A stretch of DNA of 64,000 bases from Massilia arenae (GTDB taxonomy: Bacteria; Pseudomonadota; Gammaproteobacteria; Burkholderiales; Burkholderiaceae_D). This document shows positions 8,418 through 15,271 of the stretch, piece by piece. Under the pieces are notes generated by a model. That model had not been told where the DNA came from and made no database searches. It worked only from the letters and a program-made list of their open reading frames with translations. Position 1 is the stretch's first letter. Every line of letters starts with the position of its first letter. A program made the position numbers and the translations under genes. The stretch is from positions 267,777-331,776 of the forward strand of contig NZ_VPFD01000003.1 in the NCBI RefSeq assembly GCF_008014745.1, in the 5' to 3' direction.

Positions 8418-8912
8418 GGTTTTGTCTCCAGCTATGATTGGCAGCTATCAGAATGTTATATGCGACAGAGTTTCCTCGACCTCCTTCCTTTATCTCCTCT
8501 TGTTCGGCAACCGGACTGCGGCATGGTTCGGACCATCTCTAATGCCAGTTGCGCGCATTGCTTTCGATCCGCCAGGGAGCAAATCCAGCGCCGAAAAAAT
8601 AAATTAAATATTTCCAGAGAAAATCTTTATTTTTTTATGTCTGACTACAGAGGAAAAATGTGTTCTTCGAGGATAACAACAAAGATCAGCTAGTGGCTAG
8701 CGTATGGTGCAAATACAACATTTAGCATATATCAATCTACACGATTCTTTTTATGCCTTTTAAGAATCGTAGAACCGCCATGTGCTTCACCAGCCGATAA
8801 TCAAACGTTTATGCTTGATGACATGCTTTTATTGTCATTCTCATCAGCATGACGTCTATCCTGGTGCTGCAGCCCTGTCGCCGGTTGACGAGGCTGTCGT
8901 AGCCGACTTCAC
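8418..8912. other. Gene-free AT-rich stretch upstream of the liuA operator
   Basis: This stretch is visibly more AT-rich than the surroundings, with runs such as AAAAAATAAATTAAATATTT near 8600. I see no convincing gene. A 77-codon plus-strand frame at 8374-8607 has no ribosome-binding site and no family features. No repeat or insertion-sequence end was recognised. Confidence 0.5.
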
Positions 8913-8947
8913 TTTACGTTTACGTTAACGTAACAGGCGAGTATGAT
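8913..8947 (+). promoter_or_regulatory. Predicted liuA promoter overlapped by LiuR-type operator
   Basis: TTTACGTTTACGTTAACGTA at 8913-8932, followed by AC, forms a near-perfect palindrome centred on GTTAAC (8924-8929). Its second TTTACG (8919-8924) can act as the -35 of a promoter whose -10 is TATGAT (8942-8947), with a 17-bp spacer. An activator or repressor bound here would sit on the -35 and spacer, the usual MerR arrangement. The same 20-bp core recurs upstream of liuB. Confidence 0.7.
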
Positions 8948-8998
8948 ATTCGTTCACTGGCTCCACCCTGCCCAACCACCGTTCACCGTGAGGACGAC

Positions 8999-10183
8999 AT
9001 GCTGCATCTCCCAGGCTTGACCTTTGACCATGGCGACGACATCGCCGCGCTGCGCGAAGCAGTCCAACAGTTCGCGGCGAGCGAGATCGCCCCGCGCGCG
9101 GCTGAAATCGACCGCAGCGACCAGTTCCCGATGGACTTGTGGAAAAAGATGGGCGAACTGGGTCTGCTGGGCATCACCGTCAGCGAGGAATACGGCGGCG
9201 CCAATATGGGTTACCTGGCCCACATCGTGGCCATGGAAGAAATCTCGCGCGCCTCGGCCTCGGTCGGCCTGTCCTACGGCGCCCACTCGAACCTGTGCGT
9301 CAACCAGATCAAGCGCAATGGCAACGAGGAACAGAAGCGCAAATACCTGCCCAAGCTGATCTCGGGCGAGCACGTCGGTGCGCTGGCGATGTCCGAACCG
9401 AACGCCGGTTCCGACGTGGTCGGCATGAAGCTGCGCGCCGACCTCAAGGGCGACCGCTATGTGCTGAACGGCAGCAAGATGTGGATCACCAACGGTCCGG
9501 ACGCCGACACCCTGGTGGTGTACGCCAAGACCGACCTCGAGGCCGGCGCGCGCGGCATGACCGCCTTCCTGATCGAAAAAGGCTTCAAGGGATTCTCGGT
9601 TGCCCAGAAACTGGACAAGCTGGGCATGCGCGGCTCGCACACCGGCGAGCTGGTGTTCCAGGATTGCGAAGTGCCGGTGGAAAACGTGCTGGGCGGCGTC
9701 GGCAAGGGCGTCAACGTCCTGATGTCGGGGCTGGACTTCGAGCGCACCGTGCTGTCCGGCGGCCCACTGGGCATCATGTCGGCCTGCATGGACGTCGTGG
9801 TGCCGTATATCCACGACCGCAAGCAGTTCGGCCAGGCGATCGGTGAGTTCCAGCTGATGCAGGGCAAGATCGCCGACATGTATTCGACCATGATGGCTTG
9901 CCGCGCCTATGTGTACGCCGTGGGCCAGGCCTGCGACCGCGCAACGATGCCGGAACAAGTGCGCGCCCTGCGCAAGGACGCCGCCGGCGCCATCCTGTAC
10001 AGCGCCGAAAAAGCCACCTGGATGGCGGGCGAAGCGATCCAGACCCTGGGCGGCAACGGCTACATCAATGAATACCCGGTCGGCCGCCTGTGGCGCGACG
10101 CCAAGCTGTACGAGATCGGCGCCGGCACCAGCGAAATCCGTCGCATGCTGATTGGCCGCGAGCTGTTTGGCGAGACGGCGTAA
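8999..10183 (+). CDS. liuA: Isovaleryl-CoA dehydrogenase
   Basis: This FAD enzyme oxidises isovaleryl-CoA to 3-methylcrotonyl-CoA in leucine degradation, passing electrons to ETF. The 394-aa product has the acyl-CoA dehydrogenase N-domain, the FAD/substrate motifs [17 protein letters not shown] and [11 protein letters not shown], and the C-terminal [20 protein letters not shown]. The catalytic glutamate is at about residue 248 in [15 protein letters not shown], the position used by isovaleryl-CoA dehydrogenases rather than by short-chain enzymes. GAGG lies 7 nt before the ATG, and the operator is about 65 bp upstream. It heads liu locus 1. Confidence 0.95.
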   Translation: MLHLPGLTFDHGDDIAALREAVQQFAASEIAPRAAEIDRSDQFPMDLWKKMGELGLLGITVSEEYGGANMGYLAHIVAMEEISRASASVGLSYGAHSNLCVNQIKRNGNEEQKRKYLPKLISGEHVGALAMSEPNAGSDVVGMKLRADLKGDRYVLNGSKMWITNGPDADTLVVYAKTDLEAGARGMTAFLIEKGFKGFSVAQKLDKLGMRGSHTGELVFQDCEVPVENVLGGVGKGVNVLMSGLDFERTVLSGGPLGIMSACMDVVVPYIHDRKQFGQAIGEFQLMQGKIADMYSTMMACRAYVYAVGQACDRATMPEQVRALRKDAAGAILYSAEKATWMAGEAIQTLGGNGYINEYPVGRLWRDAKLYEIGAGTSEIRRMLIGRELFGETA

Positions 10184-10227
10184 CTGTTGGTGAAACGGCG
10201 TTTTTACTTTATTTGTTAACCTGAGCA

Positions 10228-10330
10228 CGTCGTCCCCGCGAAGGCGGGGACCCAAGTCATCCGCGTTCCACCAGCGCTGAGCGTAGCGGCTACGCGAATA
10301 ACTTGGGTTCCCGCCTTCGCGGGAACGACG
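10228..10330. repeat. REP-like inverted pair between liuA and thiolase
   Basis: A 30-bp unit at 10228-10257 (CGTCGTCCCCGCGAAGGCGG...) and its inverted partner at 10301-10330 (ACTTGGGTTCCCGCCTTCGC...) face each other across 43 bp. Each half has its own small hairpin, and the pair can fold into one long stem. The halves differ at two positions that pair with each other inside the small stem. The element sits inside the liu operon, so it may affect transcript processing or stability. Confidence 0.85.
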
Positions 10331-10365
10331 GCTCATGGATTTCCTTATTTTTGGAGACATACACC

Positions 10366-11565
10366 ATGAACGATCCAGTCGTCATCGTCGGCGCAGCGCG
10401 CACACCGATGGGCGCCTTCCAGGGCGATTTTTCTTCCAAGACCGCGAGCGACCTCGGCGCGGTGGCGATCAAGGCGGCCGTCGAGCGCGCCGGCGTCGCC
10501 CCTGACGCGGTCGAGCACGTCTATTTCGGCAACTGCCTGATGGCTGGCCAGGGCCAGGCCCCGGCGCGCCAGGCGCTGATCAAGGCCGGCCTGCCGATGT
10601 CGACCGGCGCCGTCACGCTGTCCAAGATGTGCGGTTCGGCGATGCAGGCCGCCATCTTCGCCCACGACCAGCTGGTGGCCGGCAGCGCCGACATCGTCGT
10701 CGCAGGCGGCATGGAGTCGATGACGGGTGCGCCTTACCTGATCCCGAAGGCGCGCGGCGGCTACCGCATCGGCCACGCGCCGATGTTCGACCACATGATG
10801 CTCGACGGCCTCGAAGACGCCTACTCGCGCAACGAGAAGACCGGCGAAGGCCGCTCGATGGGCACCTTCGCCGAAGAGTGCGTGGCGACGTACCAGTTCA
10901 CGCGCGAGGAGCAGGACGCGTTCGCGATCGCCTCGGTCAAGCGTGCGCAAGCCGCCGCCACCGATGGTGGCTTCGACTGGGAAATCGCACCGGTCACCGT
11001 CACCAGCCGCGCGGGCGACACCGTGATCGACAAGGACGAAGGCCCGCAGAAGGCCAAGGTCGACAAGATCCCGACGCTCAAACCGGCATTCAAGAAGGAC
11101 GGCACCGTGACCGCCGCCTCGTCGTCGTCGATCAACGACGGCGCCGCCGCGCTGGTGATGATGCGCGAATCGAAGGCCAAGGAACTGGGCCTGACCCCGA
11201 TCGCGCGCGTGCTGGGCCACGCCACCCATGCGCAAGAGCCGAACCTGTTCACCACCGCCCCGATCGGCGCGATGCACAAGCTGTTCAAGAAGACCGGCTG
11301 GACGGCTGGCGACGTCGACCTGTTCGAGATCAACGAAGCCTTCGCCGCGGTGCCGATGGCTGCCATGCGCGACCTCGACATCCCGCACAGCAAGGTCAAC
11401 GTCCACGGCGGCGCCTGCGCGCTGGGCCACCCGATCGGCGCTTCCGGCGCGCGCATCATCGTCACCCTGCTCGGCGCGTTGAAGCGCAGCGGCGGCAAGC
11501 GCGGCGTGGCTTCGCTGTGCATCGGCGGCGGCGAAGCCACCGCGATGGCGATCGAGCTGGTGTAA
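10366..11565 (+). CDS. Acetyl-CoA C-acetyltransferase (thiolase)
   Basis: This 399-aa thiolase cleaves or forms acetoacetyl-CoA. In a liu locus it would handle the acetoacetyl-CoA made from leucine carbon. Catalytic features are the nucleophilic cysteine in SKMCGSAMQAA (about residue 89), GGMESMTGAPYL, the histidine in NVHGGACALGHPIGASGARI and the second cysteine in LCIGGGEATAMAIE. The start at 10366 has GGAG about 10 nt upstream. An in-frame start at 10303 would begin inside the REP-like element and is rejected. It is on the same strand as liuA and SDR and probably in the same operon. Confidence 0.92.
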   Translation: MNDPVVIVGAARTPMGAFQGDFSSKTASDLGAVAIKAAVERAGVAPDAVEHVYFGNCLMAGQGQAPARQALIKAGLPMSTGAVTLSKMCGSAMQAAIFAHDQLVAGSADIVVAGGMESMTGAPYLIPKARGGYRIGHAPMFDHMMLDGLEDAYSRNEKTGEGRSMGTFAEECVATYQFTREEQDAFAIASVKRAQAAATDGGFDWEIAPVTVTSRAGDTVIDKDEGPQKAKVDKIPTLKPAFKKDGTVTAASSSSINDGAAALVMMRESKAKELGLTPIARVLGHATHAQEPNLFTTAPIGAMHKLFKKTGWTAGDVDLFEINEAFAAVPMAAMRDLDIPHSKVNVHGGACALGHPIGASGARIIVTLLGALKRSGGKRGVASLCIGGGEATAMAIELV

Positions 11566-11639
11566 TCCTTCGACCAGCGCGGCAATGATGAACGAACCAT
11601 GCGAACATTGAGGATTCAACCGTTCACAGGGAGTTCATC

Positions 11640-12308
11640 ATGCCAACCGCACTGATCATCGGCGCCTCGCGCGGCATCGGCCACGAAATGGTCCGTCAAT
11701 ACCGGCTTGAGGGCTGGCGCGTCATCGCCACCGCGCGCAAGCAGGAAGACTGCGATGAACTGGTCCACCTCGGCGCCGAGGCCCACCAGCTCGACGTCAC
11801 GGTGGCCGATTCGATCGCGGCGCTGGCCTGGCGCCTGGACGATGAACAGGTCGATGCCGCCTGGCTGGTGGCTGGCGTCTACGGCCCGACCCATGGCAGC
11901 TTCCCGACCGGTCCCGAATTCGACACCGTCATGCACACTAATGTGCTCTCCGCGATGCGCCTGATCCCGGTCGTCGGGCCGCTGCTGGCCGACACGCGCG
12001 GCAAGCTGGCGGTCATTTCCTCGCGCATGGGATCGATCGGCGAACGCTCCGATACCCAGGGAACGCTGTATCGCGCCAGCAAGGCGGCGCTCAACTCCGT
12101 GCTCAAGGACGCCTCGATCACCTATGGCGCACAGGGCGTCACCTGCGTCGCCTTCCATCCGGGCTGGGTCCAGACCGATATGGGCGGCTCTGGCGCCAGC
12201 CTCACGCCGGAGCACAGCGTGCGCGATCTGCGCGCCACCCTGGCCCGGGTGGACGCCAGCGCAAATGGCAGCTTCCTGAACCACGACGGCGCCGCCATCG
12301 CCTGGTAG
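11640..12308 (+). CDS. Short-chain dehydrogenase/reductase
   Basis: This 222-aa Rossmann-fold SDR has the nucleotide-binding motif IIGASRGIG at the N-terminus, a serine in the AVISSRM strand and the catalytic YRASK (Tyr-x-x-x-Lys) with the following helix. The usual NNAG is replaced by WLVAGVYG. It is slightly shorter than classical SDRs. It lies between the thiolase and an acyl-CoA dehydrogenase on the same strand, in liu locus 1. The substrate is unknown. GGGAG lies upstream of the ATG. Confidence 0.85.
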   Translation: MPTALIIGASRGIGHEMVRQYRLEGWRVIATARKQEDCDELVHLGAEAHQLDVTVADSIAALAWRLDDEQVDAAWLVAGVYGPTHGSFPTGPEFDTVMHTNVLSAMRLIPVVGPLLADTRGKLAVISSRMGSIGERSDTQGTLYRASKAALNSVLKDASITYGAQGVTCVAFHPGWVQTDMGGSGASLTPEHSVRDLRATLARVDASANGSFLNHDGAAIAW

Positions 12309-12344
12309 GCAATCCAACACACATAAAAAAACACACGAGGCACC

Positions 12345-13472
12345 ATGATCCTGAGCGAAGAACACCAGATGATCCGCGACGCCCTGCGCAGCTTTGCGCA
12401 GGAACGCCTGGCCCCCAACGCCGCGCGCTGGGACCGCGAACACCATTTCCCGAAAGAGGAACTGAAGGAACTGGCGGCCCTGGGCGCCTTCGGCGTGGCG
12501 GTGCCGGAGCAATATGGCGGCGCGGGCCTGGACTACGTGTCGCTGGCGCTGGTGCTCGAGGAGATCGCGGCCGGCGACGGCGGCACCTCGACCATCATCT
12601 CGGTCAACAACTGTCCCGTGTGCAGCATCGCCATGATGTATGCGAACGAGGATCAAAAGGAGCGCTGGCTGCGTCCCCTGGCCCAGGGCGAGCTGCTGGG
12701 CGCCTTCGCCCTGACCGAGCCGCACACCGGCAGCGATGCGGCGGCGCTGCGCACCACGGCCACGCGTGATGGCGACAGCTACGTGATCAACGGCACCAAG
12801 CAGTTCATCACCAGCGGCAAATACGGCGACGTGGCCATCGTCATGGCCGTCACCGATAAGGCGGCCGGCAAGAAGGGCATCAGCGCCTTCTGGGTGCCGA
12901 CCGATACGCCGGGCTACATCGTGGCCGGCATCGAGCACAAGATGGGCCAGCACTCGTCGGACACGGCGCAGATCGTGTTCGACAACTGCCGCGTGCCGGC
13001 GGAGAACCTGATCGGCGAGGAAGGCATGGGCTACAAGATCGCCCTGTCCGGACTGGAGGGCGGCCGCATCGGCATCGCCTCGCAATCGGTCGGCATGGCG
13101 CGCGCGGCCTACGAGGTGGCGCTCGACTATGCGAAGGAGCGCGAGAGCTTCGGCAAGCCGATCTTCGAGCACCAGGCGGTGCAGTTCCGCCTGGCCGAAA
13201 TGGCGATGAAGATCGAGGCCGCGCGCCAGCTGATCCTGCATGCGGCCGCGATGAAGGATGCGGGCCTTCCCTGCCTGAAGGAAGCGGCGATGGCCAAGCT
13301 GTTCGCTTCCGAGATGGCCGAGAACGTCGTATCGAATGCGATGCAGGTGTTCGGCGGCTATGGCTACGTGGCCGACTTCCCGGTCGAGCGCATCTACCGC
13401 GACGTGCGCGTGTGCCAGATCTATGAAGGCACCAGCGACATCCAGAAACTCCTGATCGCACGCGCGCTGTGA
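12345..13472 (+). CDS. Acyl-CoA dehydrogenase, short/branched-chain type
   Basis: This 375-aa FAD acyl-CoA dehydrogenase has LGAFALTEPHTGSDAAALRT, KQFITSGKYGDVAIVM and the C-terminal motif RVCQIYEGTSDIQKLLIARAL. The glutamate of YEGTSD occupies the catalytic-base position of butyryl/short-chain enzymes, unlike the adjacent liuA. It is therefore a paralogue with a different substrate, perhaps butyryl-CoA or 2-methylbutyryl-CoA from isoleucine. ACGAGG precedes the ATG by about 5 nt. It ends in a GTGA overlap with the GNAT gene, which suggests translational coupling. Confidence 0.9.
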   Translation: MILSEEHQMIRDALRSFAQERLAPNAARWDREHHFPKEELKELAALGAFGVAVPEQYGGAGLDYVSLALVLEEIAAGDGGTSTIISVNNCPVCSIAMMYANEDQKERWLRPLAQGELLGAFALTEPHTGSDAAALRTTATRDGDSYVINGTKQFITSGKYGDVAIVMAVTDKAAGKKGISAFWVPTDTPGYIVAGIEHKMGQHSSDTAQIVFDNCRVPAENLIGEEGMGYKIALSGLEGGRIGIASQSVGMARAAYEVALDYAKERESFGKPIFEHQAVQFRLAEMAMKIEAARQLILHAAAMKDAGLPCLKEAAMAKLFASEMAENVVSNAMQVFGGYGYVADFPVERIYRDVRVCQIYEGTSDIQKLLIARAL

Positions 13473-14020
13473 GCCTGCCGCTCCTGCACATCGCACCGCT
13501 GGAGCCGGAACGGCTGGCGCAGCTCTTCATCTACCTGGACGACCAGCTGCAGGAAAACGGCCGCGATGGCATGCCGCTGTTCCAACCGCTGTCGCGCCTG
13601 CAGTCGCGCGTGACGCCCGAGAAAGCGGCCGCCTTCGCTGCCAGCTTTGCGGTGCCGTTCGGCCAGCCGGGCTGGCGTCATATGTGGATCGCGCTCGACA
13701 CGCTGGGTGCGATCGCGGGCCATGTCGACCTGCGCGCGCGGCCCGATCCAGCCTCCAGCCACCGGGCACTGCTGGGCATGGGTGTACACCGCGACTACCG
13801 GCGCTTTGGACTGGGTCGGCAACTTGTCGAGACGGCGCTGGCCTGGGCTGCAGCCACGCCACCGCTGGAATGGGTCGATCTCGACGTGCTGGCGGGGAAT
13901 CACGCGGCGCGCCGGCTGTACGAGCGTGCCGGCTTCGCCGCTACCTGCGAAGTGCCGGACCTGTACCGCATCGATGGCCAGTCGCACGGTTCGGTCATGA
14001 TGAGCCGGCGCGTCAGGTAA
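13469..14020 (+). CDS. GNAT family N-acetyltransferase
   Basis: This 183-aa acetyltransferase has the acyl-CoA motif LGMGVHRDYRRFGLGRQLVE (R-x-x-G-x-G pattern) and the C-terminal NHAARRLYERAGF helix-strand typical of GNAT proteins. The GTG start at 13469 overlaps the stop of the preceding acyl-CoA dehydrogenase by 4 bp, so it is the last gene of liu locus 1. The acceptor is unknown. Its 3' end overlaps the convergent LD-carboxypeptidase gene by 8 bp. Confidence 0.82.
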   Translation: MSLPLLHIAPLEPERLAQLFIYLDDQLQENGRDGMPLFQPLSRLQSRVTPEKAAAFAASFAVPFGQPGWRHMWIALDTLGAIAGHVDLRARPDPASSHRALLGMGVHRDYRRFGLGRQLVETALAWAAATPPLEWVDLDVLAGNHAARRLYERAGFAATCEVPDLYRIDGQSHGSVMMSRRVR

Positions 14021-15065
14021 CGGCGGACTCCAGCAGCGTAATCGTCTGCGCTTTCGTATCGATGCGCGCCTGGATCCCCATCGGCAGGGTGAACTGGTTG
14101 CGAATATGGCCGATCGAATAGCCTGACACCGCGGGAATCGTCAGCGGATGCAGGTGCAGGCCCAGCGTGCGCTCCAGCGTCAGCGAGATGTCTTCATGTT
14201 CCGGCCCGCAGTTCTCGCAAATGCCCACCACCAGCGCCGCCGCATTCCTGAAGCCGCCCGCCAGGTCGAGCTGGGTCATCCAGCGGTCGATCCGGTAAGG
14301 CGCTTCGTTCACCTCTTCCAGGAACAGGATGCTGTCCTTGATGTCGGCTGCATACGGCGTGCCTGCCAGCGCCGCCACCAGCGACAGGTTGCCGCCCATG
14401 AGCGGGCCGCTTGCCACGCCGTGGGTGAAGGTGTGGACGCCGAAATGCGGCTCGCTCGCGGCGCGCTCCGCATTCTCCTGCGACATCGGGATCGTGTAGC
14501 TGGCCCGCGGCTCGGTCAGCACCGCCATCATGTGTTCAGTCGAATATGGCGTCATCGTCGACGAGGCGACCGGGCCATGGAAGGTCACCAGGCCGGCCTG
14601 CTTGAGGATCGCGAGATGCAGCGCCGTGATGTCGGAATAGCCGACCAGGACTTTGGGGTTGCGGCGAATGAGGTCGTAGTCGAGACCTGATAGCAGCGAG
14701 ATGCAGCCCGAGCCGCCGCGGATCGGCCAGATCGCTTTTACTTCCGGGTCAAGGAACATCGCATGCAGGTCGGCCAGGCGCTGCTGTACCGAGCCGGCAT
14801 AGTTGCCGAACACCTCGCGCAGATAGGCGCCGGTCTTGACCTTGAAACCCAACCCTTCGATATTGCGCACCGCCTTCTCGATGGCGCGGTCGGTGGTGTA
14901 GCCGCCGGGCGCGATCAGGCCGACGGTGTCGCCGCGCTTCAGGCGGGGCGGTTTGACGAGTTTTTTCATGGGACGTGAGGAAGGCGTACGCGCCGCGGCA
15001 ACGCCGGGCAAGGCCAGGGACAAGGCGGCGGCGATGGCGCCAAAGCTGCGACGGCTGATCTTCAT
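14013..15065 (-). CDS. ldcA: LD-carboxypeptidase (peptidase S66)
   Basis: S66 peptidases remove the terminal D-alanine from tetrapeptide in murein recycling; some members cleave microcin. The 350-aa protein has the S66 serine in VGYSDITALHLA, a glycine-rich LMGGNLSLVAAL and the late histidine in SGYSIGHIRNQF. Its N-terminus (MKISRRSFGAIAAALSLALP) looks like a Tat or Sec signal with RRSF, so this copy may be exported, unlike cytoplasmic E. coli LdcA. The ATG at 15065 is preferred; an upstream frame would read through a REP-like repeat. Confidence 0.85.
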   Translation of the reverse strand: MKISRRSFGAIAAALSLALPGVAAARTPSSRPMKKLVKPPRLKRGDTVGLIAPGGYTTDRAIEKAVRNIEGLGFKVKTGAYLREVFGNYAGSVQQRLADLHAMFLDPEVKAIWPIRGGSGCISLLSGLDYDLIRRNPKVLVGYSDITALHLAILKQAGLVTFHGPVASSTMTPYSTEHMMAVLTEPRASYTIPMSQENAERAASEPHFGVHTFTHGVASGPLMGGNLSLVAALAGTPYAADIKDSILFLEEVNEAPYRIDRWMTQLDLAGGFRNAAALVVGICENCGPEHEDISLTLERTLGLHLHPLTIPAVSGYSIGHIRNQFTLPMGIQARIDTKAQTITLLESAVT

Positions 15066-15080
15066 GGCGGCGTCAATCGA

Positions 15081-15169
15081 CGTCGTCCCCGCGCAGGCGG
15101 GGACCCAAGTTCTGCTTGCGCTGCCGCGATGCATAAAAAACTTGGATCCCCGCCTGCGCGGGGATGACG
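15081..15169. repeat. REP-like inverted pair upstream of ldcA
   Basis: Unit CGTCGTCCCCGCGCAGGCGG... at 15081-15110 is inverted against ACTTGGATCCCCGCCTGCGC... at 15140-15169, with a 29-bp spacer. It belongs to the same family as the pairs near 10.2, 44.2 and 56.4 kb. It lies 15 bp upstream of the ldcA start, where it could affect translation or form part of the leader. Confidence 0.85.
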
Positions 15170-15209
15170 TGCAAAGGTTACGGGTGACCGATTACGTGCG
15201 AACGGCCTG

Positions 15210-15257
15210 AAAAAAAGGCCCGCGCCGGGAGGCCGAAAACCTCCATGGCGCGGGCCC
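15210..15257 (-). terminator. Intrinsic terminator of the TonB-dependent receptor gene
   Basis: Read on the minus strand, GGCCCGCGCC pairs with GGCGCGGGCC around an inner GGAGG/CCTCC stem, followed directly by a run of seven T. It lies about 14 bp past the receptor stop codon, as expected for a Rho-independent terminator. Confidence 0.88.
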
Positions 15258-15271
15258 TCTGTGTAGAGCAA

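Noticed and set aside
8374..8607. 77-codon plus-strand frame in the AT-rich gap
   Set aside because: No ribosome-binding site, no signal peptide or domain, and it overlaps the start of the better-supported small secreted protein.
10184..10365. Insertion-sequence remnant around the inverted pair
   Set aside because: The inverted units are short, lack a transposase frame or target duplication, and recur as REP-like elements.
11616..13496. 626-codon minus-strand open frame opposite SDR and acyl-CoA dehydrogenase genes
   Set aside because: Covers two well-supported plus-strand genes and has no domain of its own.
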